Assembly (NCBI GenBank): GCA_031292275.1
Contig: JARLHL010000006.1
Location: 1-64,000, forward strand
Length of the DNA stretch: 64,000 nucleotides
Source of the DNA: Desulfocapsaceae bacterium
GTDB lineage: Bacteria > Desulfobacterota > Desulfobulbia > Desulfobulbales > Desulfocapsaceae
Direction: 5' to 3'
Below the pieces are notes generated by a model. It searched no databases and was not told the origin of the DNA. It worked only from the letters and a program-made list of their open reading frames with translations. This document shows, in pieces, positions 8,601-17,598 of the stretch (position 1 is its first letter; every line of letters begins with the position of its first letter). The translations under genes and the position numbers were made by a program.

Positions 8601-9638
8601 TTATTTGCGGGAACCGGCAGGCGGAACCTCCCATAAGCCTGGGATCTCCGCGGCGCAGGCAGGACAGCAGGAGTGCCGTATCCGGTTGGATTGCACCCTG
8701 AAGCCGGAACGCCTGATCATGTCCTCACCGCAGGAGGGACAGCGGGTGTTTTCTCCGCCTTCGCCGGGAACATTGCCCATATAGACAAAGTGAAGTCCGC
8801 TGTCGACACCTATCTGCTGGGCCTTGCGAAGGGAAGACACAGGGGTAGCAGGCCGGTCGGTCATCTTATAGGTGGGATAAAACCCGCTGACATGCCAGGG
8901 AATGGATCGGTCAATGCCGGCTATGAAGGCCGCGATCCGTCGGAGTTCATCCCCGGAGTCATTCAGGCCGGGGATCACCAGGGTGGTGATCTCCACCCAT
9001 ATCCCCAGCTCTTTCAACAGCCGTACAGTATCGAGGATGGGCCCCAGCCTCGCGCCACAGACCTTTTTATAAAAATCATCATTAAACCCTTTGATATCAA
9101 TATTAATGGCGTCCAATACCGGTGCCAGCATCCTGGCTGCCTTCTCCGACATGTATCCATTGGAAACAAAGATGTTGGCAAGCCCCTTCTCCCGGGCCAG
9201 GAGACAGCAGTCATAGGCAAACTCAAAAAAAACCGTTGGTTCCACATAGGTGTAGCTTACAGACTGGCAGCCTCCGCCCAGGGCTGCGGCGACGACCTGT
9301 TCCGGCAGGCGCGGCACTCCAGACGTCCCGGCTGCGGACTGTCCTGCCTGGGAGATGGAATAATTCTGACAGTGCAGACAGCTGAAATTACAGCCGACCG
9401 TCGAAATCGAATAGGTGAGACTCCCCGGCAGGACGTGAAACAGCGGCTTTTTTTCAATGGGATCGATATGCTCGGCCACCAGTTCGCCATAAACGAGGGA
9501 GAAGAGTTCGCCTCCCCGGTTTTGCCGGACCCCGCAGATGCCGCGCCGCCCCTCCCTGATAGTGCATCCGTGGGCGCAGAGCTCACAGACCACCGCGTTT
9601 TCTTCAGCCCTGTACAACCATGCCTTATGGAGTATCAT
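8601..9638 (-). CDS. amrS: AmmeMemoRadiSam-system radical SAM enzyme
   Basis: A 345-residue radical SAM protein of the AmrS type. It opens with a cysteine-rich segment (VCELCAHGCTIREGRRGICGVR) typical of the family, followed by the cluster motif CNFSCLHCQNY (CxxxCxxC) that ligates the 4Fe-4S cluster cleaving S-adenosylmethionine. A second Cys set near the C-terminus (RCPSCGED and CCPACAAE) looks like a zinc ribbon. The partners MEMO1 (AmrB) and AMMECR1 (AmrA) are not in the window. The start at 9638 has ggagggg just ahead of it; a GTG one codon earlier is possible. It overlaps the end of the upstream bpt by 14 nt, so the two are probably co-translated. The substrate of the family is not established. 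Confidence 0.9.
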   Translation of the reverse strand: MILHKAWLYRAEENAVVCELCAHGCTIREGRRGICGVRQNRGGELFSLVYGELVAEHIDPIEKKPLFHVLPGSLTYSISTVGCNFSCLHCQNYSISQAGQSAAGTSGVPRLPEQVVAAALGGGCQSVSYTYVEPTVFFEFAYDCCLLAREKGLANIFVSNGYMSEKAARMLAPVLDAINIDIKGFNDDFYKKVCGARLGPILDTVRLLKELGIWVEITTLVIPGLNDSGDELRRIAAFIAGIDRSIPWHVSGFYPTYKMTDRPATPVSSLRKAQQIGVDSGLHFVYMGNVPGEGGENTRCPSCGEDMIRRSGFRVQSNRIRHSCCPACAAEIPGLWEVPPAGSRK

Positions 9639-10374
9639 CACCCCTCCGCCATTGGGAATCCACGAGGAGATAATGCGGTCTGAACCGCAGCTTGTAGTTC
9701 ATCTCCGCCACATTGGGGATGGAGTAGCCCAGGTAGAGAGTTGGGATACCCTTCTGCCGGCAGAAATCAACCATGGTCAAGATGTTAAAGGTACCCAGGC
9801 TTCTCCTCCCTTCATCGGGATCAAAAAAGTAATAGACGGCGTTCAGGAAGTTATCACCGATATCGACAATGCCGTTGCCGATCAGACGCCCTTGAAGCCT
9901 GTACCGGAACTCATAGGTCGCTGTGATGACATTGAGGAAAAAACCAGAATAATATCCTTGTGCGGTATTATTTTTGTGCGGAAAACGCCGCTGCAGGAAT
10001 TTTTCACAGAGGTCCAGATTTTCACGGGTCGGCTGGATACGGCCAACTCCAATCTCCACGTCCTCATTGCGTTTCAATACCCGATTCTGGTTCCTGTTCG
10101 GTACAAACGCCTCCGGATGCAGCCGGATGGGGATACAGCCGGCACAGTCGGCGCAGTGCATGGCATAAAGAAAATTCCCGTTCCGCCTAAATCCTGCCGC
10201 CAGAAACACCTCCATCGCCCGAGACGACAAAGGCCCCGAGGCCGCCTGATGGAAGGTCGCCGGATAAGGCTGGTGATAAGGGCAGTCCACTGTCACATCA
10301 TAAAAACTCTGTTCCATCCGGGCATGCAGGAAAGCAAATTCCTGCATGCACTCCTGATCGTAAACGAATCTCAC
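9625..10374 (-). CDS. bpt: Aminoacyl-tRNA-protein transferase, Bpt/Ate1 family
   Basis: A 249-residue cytoplasmic enzyme of the arginyl/leucyl-transferase family, which adds an N-degron amino acid (in the bacterial Bpt group leucine, onto N-terminal Asp or Glu) so the substrate is degraded by ClpAP. Signs are MHCADCAGCIPIRL, YSGFFLNVITATYEFRYR, FNILTMVDFCRQKG and LYLGYSIPNVAEMNYKLRFRP, all conserved family blocks in the expected order. The likely start is a GTG. It is upstream of amrS with overlapping ends. The choice between leucyl and arginyl donor cannot be made from sequence alone. Confidence 0.9.
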   Translation of the reverse strand: MRFVYDQECMQEFAFLHARMEQSFYDVTVDCPYHQPYPATFHQAASGPLSSRAMEVFLAAGFRRNGNFLYAMHCADCAGCIPIRLHPEAFVPNRNQNRVLKRNEDVEIGVGRIQPTRENLDLCEKFLQRRFPHKNNTAQGYYSGFFLNVITATYEFRYRLQGRLIGNGIVDIGDNFLNAVYYFFDPDEGRRSLGTFNILTMVDFCRQKGIPTLYLGYSIPNVAEMNYKLRFRPHYLLVDSQWRRGDDTP

Positions 10375-10448
10375 CTGTTCAACACCTGTTATAAGGGCGT
10401 CCCTTCCATATCGGGACGGTTAACGTAACTATAAGCGCTGGCAGGCCC

Positions 10449-11798
10449 TTACACCAGCCCCTGATCCAGCATCGCATTCACAACCTTGACAAAACCGGCG
10501 ATATTGGCACCGGCCACATAGTTGCCGCGGACCCCATAGTCCTCGGCGGCATCAAGACAGGTCTTATGGATGGATTTCATGATCTGTTTGAGCCGATTAT
10601 CAACCTCCTGCCGCGGCCAGGAGAGACGCATCGAGTTCTGCGCCATCTCCAGGCCGGAGACGGCCACGCCGCCGGCATTAGCAGCCTTGCCGGGGGCATA
10701 AAGCAATTTATGATCAAGAAAGATATCAATAGCCTCGGGGGTTGAAGGCATATTAGCCCCCTCGCAGACCAGCTGAACGCCGTTTTTGATCAGATTGGCG
10801 GCATCCTGACTGTTGATCTCGTTTTCGGTTGCGCACGGCATCGCGCAATCTGCCTTATGATCCCAGAGCGGATTATGTTTAAGCCCGGGATCCACGGGGG
10901 TATAGACCGCATCCCTGTACTGCCGGGCATACTCCAGGATCCGACCGCGCCGGACATTCTTCAGATGTTTGACAAAGGCCAGCTTATCGGCATCGAGTCC
11001 CTGCTCATCCAGGATATAACCGGAAGAATCGGACATGGTTATCACCTTACCTCCCAATTCCAGGATCTTCTCCACGGTAAACTGGGCGACATTGCCAGAA
11101 CCGGAGACCAGGCAGGTCTTTCCCTCCAGGGTGGCGCTGCGCGTCGCCAGCATTTCCGCCGCAAAATAGACGGCTCCGTAGCCGGTAGCCTCGGGCCGAA
11201 TCAGGCTGCCGCCCCAGTTCAGGCTCTTGCCGGTGAGGACGCCGGTGAACTCATTTTTCAACCTCTTGTACATCCCGAAAAGGAACCCGATCTCTCTGGC
11301 CCCGACCCCGATATCACCTGCGGGGACATCGGTATCCGGGCCGATATGCCGGTACAGTTCGGTCATGAAGGACTGGCAGAAGTGCATGACCTCTGTGTCC
11401 GACTTTCCTTTGGGATCGAAATCGGAGCCTCCCTTGCCGCCGCCCATGGCCAGGGTGGTCAGCGAGTTCTTGAAGACCTGCTCGAAGGCCAGAAATTTCA
11501 TAATCCCCAGGTTCACCGACGGATGAAACCGCAGGCCGCCCTTATAGGGTCCGAGAGCGCTGTTCATCTCCACCCTGAATCCGCGGTTCACATGCACCTG
11601 TCCCTCGTCGTCCATCCACGGCACCCGGAATATAATGACCCGTTCCGGCTCGGTGATGCGTTCCAGTATCGCCTGTTTCCGATATTCCAGGTTACGGTCC
11701 AGAACCGGCTCGACAGTGGCCATGACCTCCTGGACAGCCTGATGGAATGCACGTTGTTCGGGGTCTTTTTCGATGATGTGCTTGACAATCTGATCCAT
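10449..11798 (-). CDS. gdhA: Glutamate dehydrogenase, NADP-type
   Basis: A 449-residue hexameric-type glutamate dehydrogenase that aminates 2-oxoglutarate with ammonia and a reduced nicotinamide. Hallmarks are KGGLRFHPSVNLGIMKFLAFEQ, the catalytic-lysine region MGGGKGGSDFDPKGKSD, and the Rossmann stretch CLVSGSGNVAQFTVEKILELG. Length and sequence fit the NADP-dependent (GdhA) class. The ATG at 11798 is chosen because aaaggag lies 8 nt before it; an in-frame ATG two codons earlier is too close to that site. It begins 2 nt after the stop of the receiver/ATP-grasp gene, so the two form an operon with translational coupling. Confidence 0.93.
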   Translation of the reverse strand: MDQIVKHIIEKDPEQRAFHQAVQEVMATVEPVLDRNLEYRKQAILERITEPERVIIFRVPWMDDEGQVHVNRGFRVEMNSALGPYKGGLRFHPSVNLGIMKFLAFEQVFKNSLTTLAMGGGKGGSDFDPKGKSDTEVMHFCQSFMTELYRHIGPDTDVPAGDIGVGAREIGFLFGMYKRLKNEFTGVLTGKSLNWGGSLIRPEATGYGAVYFAAEMLATRSATLEGKTCLVSGSGNVAQFTVEKILELGGKVITMSDSSGYILDEQGLDADKLAFVKHLKNVRRGRILEYARQYRDAVYTPVDPGLKHNPLWDHKADCAMPCATENEINSQDAANLIKNGVQLVCEGANMPSTPEAIDIFLDHKLLYAPGKAANAGGVAVSGLEMAQNSMRLSWPRQEVDNRLKQIMKSIHKTCLDAAEDYGVRGNYVAGANIAGFVKVVNAMLDQGLV

Positions 11799-11800
11799 TA

Positions 11801-14800
11801 TCATTTCTCCTTTACCGGTGAGGAAGAGAGCATCTGCCCGAAAGGCTGGGCATAGAGAACGCTCTCCGAAGTTTTACTGTTGCAGATCATCACGAAGGGC
11901 AGGGAAAAACGGACATGCCGGATATATCTGCCGTCATATTCCGGCTCCTGGGAGAGCAGCCATTGCCAGTCCAGACGGTCGTGCCCCTCCTCCCGGCTGT
12001 CGGCAGGGAGGTCATCCACCCTCTGCGGATTGACAGTGAGATACGGAATCCCCAGTGAGGTGATATTCTGAAAAAAATGCGACCCTTGGGACGGATCGGC
12101 CCGGATCCCCTCGCTGCACACCTCAATGATGGCCCCGACCCCGGAGATATCTCCCCACTGTACCGGTATCCCGAGCCAAGGGTCGGCCGACCCCCAGCGG
12201 CCCGGCCCGATAAGCAGGTAGGGCCTGCGGGCGCCTGCCAGTCCGCGGTTGACGGCCCCCACCTCCGAGGCAATATTTTTGGTCACTGCCGGATCAAAAC
12301 TCTCCGGTTTGACAAAGACTATATCAGACATGCCGGTAAACCGTCCATGCCCGAGACAGGTGGTTGCATAACAGAAGGCCTGACTCTTTTCCTGCGCGTC
12401 GATCCGAACATCCTCCTGCTCCCCTCCTCTGACCATGGGCCGCAGCTGAAGGAGATAGAATACGGATTCAGCAGGATTCTTTGTCAAGTTCACCGCAAAT
12501 TCAATCTCCACCTCGCAGCCCATGCCCTCGGCACCGACCCGCAGAATCTCGGTCAGAATGGCCGGCAGGGGGTAGAGATTATACTTCAGCAGCCGGGCGA
12601 AGGTCATAACCTTGAGGCCGGGCAGAAAGGTGTCCCTGATCCGGTGCTCATCAGCGATAAAGGTGGAGCAGAGGGTCTGGACCGGAAATTCCTTTTCCGC
12701 CTCCTGCACCGCCCTTTGTGCGAGGTTGGAGTTTTCCCGCGTAAAAGATGCGGCCCCGGAGACGTCCAGGGCGTAAAATTTTCTCTGACAGTTGAAAAGG
12801 ATATCATCCACCGTCGAAAACTGGACCAGGCTGGCCGGATGGGCCGGTGAAAAACGCAGGGATTTTCCTCCCTCGACCACGGTCTTGCCGATGCCGATGG
12901 CTATATGGGCAATCCCCTCTTCAGCCCGCATCTTCAAAACGGGATAATAATTATGAGACTGGGCCACCCCGGAGACGGCCGGGTACCAATGGTCGCCATA
13001 ACGCTCACCGGCCACCTGCTGGATAATAATGGCCATGGAGTCATCGTGGCCCTCCGCCGAGTTCCTGGCAAAGGCCTGCGGGCCCTCGAACCAGGTGGAG
13101 GCGTATACCAGTTTGACCGCGTCTTCCAGTTGTCGGAGTCTCTCCCCGGGATCCCGGTGGTTGTTGGCAAGAAAGTAGGTGGAATAGAGCCCGGCAAAGG
13201 GTTTGAAGAGCCCATCCTCCAACAGGCTGGAGGAGCGCACGGAGAGCGGAAATCTGCAGTGATCAAGATAGATCCGCAGGTTTGCGGACAGCCACCGGGG
13301 CATCTTGGCCCGCAGGAACAGGTCTTCGATCGCCCTATCATCCAGCCCCTCGGTGAGATGCAGATGATTCTCACGGACAAAGGAATCAAAGCCGTCGGCT
13401 GATATCACGCAGGTCTTCGGGATAGTCACCCGCAACTGGGCCAGAATTGAATCATGGACATTCTGCAGCCGGGCCCACATAAAAGCCAACCCTCTCGCTT
13501 TTCCGCCCACAGACCCGTCGCCGATCTTGACGAAATCCATGATCTCGGGATCATAGCGTCCTGCTGCAAACCTGGCCACAACCCCCTGCTGCCTGAGCTT
13601 GCGCAGGGCGTGGACCTTGAAGACCAGGTCGGCCCTCATGTCTTCGACCTTTTCGATGCGGGTGATGTACTCCCTGTGCAGGCGGCGGGAAAGGGCGATC
13701 TCGGCTCTGGCCATGATCCAGTTGGAGAAGTGGTTCCTGTCCGCGTGATAGCGCAGGGACGCTGCAGGGATTACCTTCAGCCTTTCCTCAAATTCTCCGA
13801 TACTGCGCGCCCTGCAGATCTCGGTCTGATCGGGCATACGGAAGACGAAATCTCCAAAACCCAGATGATCCATGAAGAAACGGTGCAGCTCTTCCCGGAC
13901 CAGCGGTGAACTCTTGTTGATATAGACAGCGGGGATAGCCTCGGCCCTGGCCTGATTGCTCGGCTCCGAAGACAGCAGCAGCAGCGGCAGGTCATGGATC
14001 TCTTCCCGGACATGGGAAAGAAACCGGAGGCCGGCCTCGCGGTCCATGCGGCAGTCCCGTGAAAATCTGGCATCGGAGATGATCCCGAAGACATTGGGTT
14101 TGTACGCCTCATAGAGGGCCAGGGCCTGCTCGTAATCGGCAGCCATCAGGACCTTCGGCCGGGCCCGCATCCTCAGCAAGCGATGTTTTTCATTCAGGCT
14201 CTCGTCAAGCACGGCCTGGGTCTGACGGACCACCTCCGTATAGATCAGCGGCAGGAAAAAGGAACGGTCGACCGGTGAATCCTCGATATAGATAATGACC
14301 CTGACCATGGCCCGTCTGGTATCCGCCACCACATTGACATGATCCTCAACATTCTTGACCAGGGCAACCAGCAGGTCAGCACCGCAGCACCAGAGAAAGA
14401 TGTTGTCGATCCCGGAGGCATCGCATTTGGCTGAAAGCGGTGAGACGGCCCGAATGGTATGGGCAAGCAGGATGACCGGCAGGCCGGGTTTGATCTTCTT
14501 GACGGCCAGCCCCAGGTCAAAGGCGTTCATGCCGCTCATATAGGGCATGGTGATGACCAGATCGAAGGCCTCATCCCTGATCCGTTCAAGGGCCTCCGCC
14601 CCCGAGGAGACCCTGGTCACCCAGGGGGCGCCGCTCAGATTCAGGCCCTGGTATTCTTTGACGACCTGGGCGGCAATGGACCCGTCCTCTTCCATGATGA
14701 AGGCATCGTAGGGGCTGGAGACAAGCAGAATATTCATGACCTTAAAGGCCATCAGCTCATGATAGATCGTAAAATGCGGATCAAAATCCGCCTTTTCTTC

Positions 14801-14812
14801 GAATTCTGACAC
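11801..14812 (-). CDS. Receiver domains fused to a PEP-synthase/PPDK-type ATP-grasp domain
   Basis: A 1003-residue protein. Residues about 25-150 form a receiver-like fold whose phospho-acceptor position is not Asp (FDLVITMPYMSGM). Residues about 170-320 form a second receiver-like region that keeps an Asp (VFGIISDARFS). From about 430 to 790 comes the nucleotide-binding domain of pyruvate phosphate dikinase/PEP synthase: GGKARGLAFMWARL, FPLSVRSSSLLEDG and FAGLYSTYFLAN, ending in EIEFAVN and YLLQLRPM. The swivelling phosphohistidine domain and PEP-binding barrel are absent; a C-terminal extension of about 200 residues follows instead (with LLIGPGRWGSADPWLGIP). It is therefore unlikely to make PEP by itself. 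Its coupling to gdhA hints at control of carbon/nitrogen metabolism. Family resemblance is clear; activity is unknown. Confidence 0.8.
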   Translation of the reverse strand: MSEFEEKADFDPHFTIYHELMAFKVMNILLVSSPYDAFIMEEDGSIAAQVVKEYQGLNLSGAPWVTRVSSGAEALERIRDEAFDLVITMPYMSGMNAFDLGLAVKKIKPGLPVILLAHTIRAVSPLSAKCDASGIDNIFLWCCGADLLVALVKNVEDHVNVVADTRRAMVRVIIYIEDSPVDRSFFLPLIYTEVVRQTQAVLDESLNEKHRLLRMRARPKVLMAADYEQALALYEAYKPNVFGIISDARFSRDCRMDREAGLRFLSHVREEIHDLPLLLLSSEPSNQARAEAIPAVYINKSSPLVREELHRFFMDHLGFGDFVFRMPDQTEICRARSIGEFEERLKVIPAASLRYHADRNHFSNWIMARAEIALSRRLHREYITRIEKVEDMRADLVFKVHALRKLRQQGVVARFAAGRYDPEIMDFVKIGDGSVGGKARGLAFMWARLQNVHDSILAQLRVTIPKTCVISADGFDSFVRENHLHLTEGLDDRAIEDLFLRAKMPRWLSANLRIYLDHCRFPLSVRSSSLLEDGLFKPFAGLYSTYFLANNHRDPGERLRQLEDAVKLVYASTWFEGPQAFARNSAEGHDDSMAIIIQQVAGERYGDHWYPAVSGVAQSHNYYPVLKMRAEEGIAHIAIGIGKTVVEGGKSLRFSPAHPASLVQFSTVDDILFNCQRKFYALDVSGAASFTRENSNLAQRAVQEAEKEFPVQTLCSTFIADEHRIRDTFLPGLKVMTFARLLKYNLYPLPAILTEILRVGAEGMGCEVEIEFAVNLTKNPAESVFYLLQLRPMVRGGEQEDVRIDAQEKSQAFCYATTCLGHGRFTGMSDIVFVKPESFDPAVTKNIASEVGAVNRGLAGARRPYLLIGPGRWGSADPWLGIPVQWGDISGVGAIIEVCSEGIRADPSQGSHFFQNITSLGIPYLTVNPQRVDDLPADSREEGHDRLDWQWLLSQEPEYDGRYIRHVRFSLPFVMICNSKTSESVLYAQPFGQMLSSSPVKEK

Positions 14813-14974
14813 GGCTCGCCTCCCTGGAGAATACGCTAAGCAGTCCGGCTGAAACCGGTATGATAAAGTGTATCTTGATTGAGCGGAAAAGAAAAATTTT
14901 TCTCACGCCCCTGCGCCTGGCGGGGGTGCAGCGATGAGGACAAACGGCCAGCAATTGTACCGGGTGCGGAGCGG

Positions 14975-15970
14975 CTAAACGGTCCCGGCTGGTCCTTTTT
15001 CTTCCAGCCCCTCGACAGTATTGACATTGCGCCAGGACAGCCTGAGTTCTACCGGCACCAGAGGAGTTGCAATCTGCCGATTTTCGGCCACCATGACGAT
15101 CCTGAGCTCCCCTGTATGCAGGAGCTGCTCAAAGAGCGGGGCACACCGGAAATCATAGTGGGCAAGGAGGGGCTCCAGATATCCCTCCTCCTGCAGACGA
15201 GGCAGAGTCCCCCATATCCCCGGGCGCCGCGTCGACAGGAGCCAGCGCAGGGCATCCTCGGTAATATCGGGCATATCGCAGGCAACCACCAGCCAGGAGA
15301 CCGCGGGGAACCAGCGCAGGGCCGCAAGGATCCCGGCCAGGGGTCCGGCAGCACCGGGAACATCGGCCAGGCGGATCATCTCTCCTGCGTCCTCCGGTAT
15401 CTCTCCCCGACCGGCGACCACAACTCCATGCACCAGGGGCCGCAGGAGCTCCACGGTGCGCGCAAGCCAGGTCCTGCCCAGACCATCCTTCAGCAGGTGT
15501 TTGGCACGCCCCATCCGAGAACTGCGGCCGCCGATCAGCACGCAGGCCCAGACCGGCGTCTGCAGCCAGATCCGGCTCAGCCAGGCCAGCACGCCGTCCC
15601 TGACCTCGTCTCCATCCGACCCTGCACTCAATGTCCCCAGATCTCCCGCTGCCTGCGCCGGCTCACGATCCAGCCTGATAGTCGCTGTGGGCTGCAGGCC
15701 CGCGCCGCCTTCGGTGAGAATAAGATCGCAGGGCAGGACGGAGGCATGGGGGCCACCCAGAATCCGGTATCGACTCCCCCATAACCGGCCGCCATCCTCC
15801 GCCCTCTCATCCTGCCGGGTCTGGCATATGGCCGTCACCTGCAGGCCGCAGGCCCCCAGATCCCGACCTAAAGAGACAATGCGCTCACGCCTTGCGGCCC
15901 GGGTCGCACCGCAGATCTCCAGAACCGGTATGGAGGCGGATTGCAGCAAAGAAAAGGGAGCCTCTGCCAT
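14975..15970 (-). CDS. mobA: Molybdenum cofactor guanylyltransferase MobA with N-terminal MobB-like remnant
   Basis: A 331-residue protein. The C-terminal two-thirds (from about residue 140) is MobA, which joins GMP from GTP to molybdopterin: the nucleotide signature VLIGGRSSRMGRAKHLL, then DVPGAAGPLAGILAAL and WLVVACDMPDIT are all present. The N-terminal part resembles MobB in its strand order and in CDLILTEGG, but has lost the P-loop (ICGATRAARRE in place of GxxxxGKT). It overlaps mqnD by 1 nt in an ATGA junction, so it is translated with the menaquinone genes. An intact MobB lies at 58914-59588. It probably serves the formate dehydrogenase cofactor. Confidence 0.85.
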   Translation of the reverse strand: MAEAPFSLLQSASIPVLEICGATRAARRERIVSLGRDLGACGLQVTAICQTRQDERAEDGGRLWGSRYRILGGPHASVLPCDLILTEGGAGLQPTATIRLDREPAQAAGDLGTLSAGSDGDEVRDGVLAWLSRIWLQTPVWACVLIGGRSSRMGRAKHLLKDGLGRTWLARTVELLRPLVHGVVVAGRGEIPEDAGEMIRLADVPGAAGPLAGILAALRWFPAVSWLVVACDMPDITEDALRWLLSTRRPGIWGTLPRLQEEGYLEPLLAHYDFRCAPLFEQLLHTGELRIVMVAENRQIATPLVPVELRLSWRNVNTVEGLEEKGPAGTV

Positions 15971-16806
15971 CAGGGGGCCATCAACGGCCAGTCGCCCACA
16001 GGCAGGATGCCCGCATCGCGGCCTCGCCGCAAGAACTCTGCCACCGCAGCCTGGCCCGCGGCCCCAAGGCGGAGGGAATAGGAATTGACGTAGAGATCAA
16101 TATGGCTCTTTACCACCGTCTCCGCCAACTCCTGGGAATGGGCCCTGATATAGGGCAGGCACTGTTCCGGCCGGGCCATCGCAAATTCGATGCTGTTTTT
16201 GATGGCGGCATCGATCCGGCTGATGCAGTCCGCCCCCAGGTCCCTTCTGGCGGCGATACAGCCCAGCGGAATCGGGTGACCGGTGGTCTCCTCCCACCAC
16301 TGCCCCAAGTCCTGCAGGCAGCTGAGTCCCATCTGCCCGTAGGTAAAACGGCCTTCATGGATAATTACGCCGCCGTCCACACTGCCGCTGCGGACGGCCT
16401 CCATGATCGAATCAAAGCGCATGGCCACAAGATCTGTACATCGGGGGGCATACATCCGAAAAAGGAGGGCTGCAGTGGTAAACCGTCCCGGGATGGCGAT
16501 CCGGGCATTCTCCAGGCGGGTCAGCTTCCGGTCAGCTCTGGTGACCAGCAGCGGACCGCAGCCCCGCCCCAGAGCGCTGCCGGCATGCAGGACGCAATAG
16601 CGGTCCAGCACATGGCCGAGGGCATGAAAGGAGATCTTGGTCACATCGAGACGGTGCCCCAGGGCCCAGTCGTTGAGAGTCTCCACATCCTCAAGCAGCG
16701 GCAAAGCGAATTGCAGGCCCGCCAGGTCGCAACACCCATGCGCCAGGGCGTAGAATATATAGGTGTCGTTGGGGCAGGGCGAATAGCCGATGGTAAGAGG
16801 ATTCAT
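15970..16806 (-). CDS. mqnD: 1,4-dihydroxy-6-naphthoate synthase
   Basis: A 278-residue enzyme of the futalosine route to menaquinone, converting cyclic dehypoxanthinyl futalosine to 1,4-dihydroxy-6-naphthoate. It begins at the ATG giving MNPLTIGYSPCPNDTYIFY, the conserved MqnD N-terminus, so the longer open frame upstream is not used. Other family segments are DVETLNDWAL, KISFHALGHVLDRYCVL, GRFTTAALLFRM and GGVIIHEGRFTYG. It overlaps mqnB by 4 nt upstream and mobA by 1 nt downstream, forming a tight three-gene operon. MqnA and MqnC are not in the window. Confidence 0.93.
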   Translation of the reverse strand: MNPLTIGYSPCPNDTYIFYALAHGCCDLAGLQFALPLLEDVETLNDWALGHRLDVTKISFHALGHVLDRYCVLHAGSALGRGCGPLLVTRADRKLTRLENARIAIPGRFTTAALLFRMYAPRCTDLVAMRFDSIMEAVRSGSVDGGVIIHEGRFTYGQMGLSCLQDLGQWWEETTGHPIPLGCIAARRDLGADCISRIDAAIKNSIEFAMARPEQCLPYIRAHSQELAETVVKSHIDLYVNSYSLRLGAAGQAAVAEFLRRGRDAGILPVGDWPLMAP

Positions 16807-17471
16807 GACGGTTCCACGCAGTTTTTTATAATTTCCGACGCCGCCCATGCCGATTTCACACAAGCCTCCTGCAGACGCCAGCCTGCCGGGTCACGGTCTT
16901 CCACCAGGTTGGAGATACAGCGGATCTCAAGCAGGGGCAGGCCGTACTCGGTGCATACCCGGGCAATGGCCGCCCCCTCCATATTCTCGCAGTGGGCCGT
17001 AAACCTGCGTTTGAGCATCTCCCCGCGCTTGCGGGTAGCGGAGACGCCGGAAACGGTGACAAAATTCCCTGTTTTCACAACGATATTAATGGCTTCAAAA
17101 ATACGATGGGCCTGTCCCAGCAGACCCGTGTCCAGCGAAAAGCGGAGCCTTCCGGCCAGATCCCCGGCAAAAGGCTCGATCCGGTCGGGAAAACAGATGC
17201 CGAGATCACCAAAGGCCTCAGTCTCTGCCAGATAGAGATCGAGCAACTCCGGTCCCTCGCCATCGAGGGTGGAGACATAGCCTCCGGCCACGCCAAAGTT
17301 CACCACCATTCCGATCTTCCGGGGCGGGGCGGCCAGAAACCCGCTCAGGCACACGGCGGTCTCCACCGGGCCGACGCCGGTCACCAGGGTGAGACAGGGG
17401 AGATCGCGATCCCGCAGCAGTGCCTGCAGGGGCGACATTTCAATTTCAGTTGCAGCGAGGGCAAGGATCAT
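16803..17471 (-). CDS. mqnB: Futalosine hydrolase
   Basis: A 222-residue member of the nucleoside phosphorylase-like superfamily that removes hypoxanthine from futalosine in menaquinone synthesis. It shows VTGVGPVETAVCLSGFLA and VNFGVAGGY (base and ribose binding), the C-terminal ENMEGAAIARVCTEYGLP, and LEIRCISNLVEDRDPAGW, typical of MqnB. First gene of the mqnB-mqnD-mobA operon, divergent from queA with 127 nt between them for both promoters. Confidence 0.92.
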   Translation of the reverse strand: MILALAATEIEMSPLQALLRDRDLPCLTLVTGVGPVETAVCLSGFLAAPPRKIGMVVNFGVAGGYVSTLDGEGPELLDLYLAETEAFGDLGICFPDRIEPFAGDLAGRLRFSLDTGLLGQAHRIFEAINIVVKTGNFVTVSGVSATRKRGEMLKRRFTAHCENMEGAAIARVCTEYGLPLLEIRCISNLVEDRDPAGWRLQEACVKSAWAASEIIKNCVEPS

Positions 17472-17598
17472 GGTAGACAGTTCGGCTCTTTCGGAGGTGT
17501 TTCAGAAATCGTCGTCACGGACAATCCACCGCCTAAGACCAGGCGTTTGAACCAACAGTGGAAGCCACTTCCCTTACTTACCGCAAAACAGAATCAGC

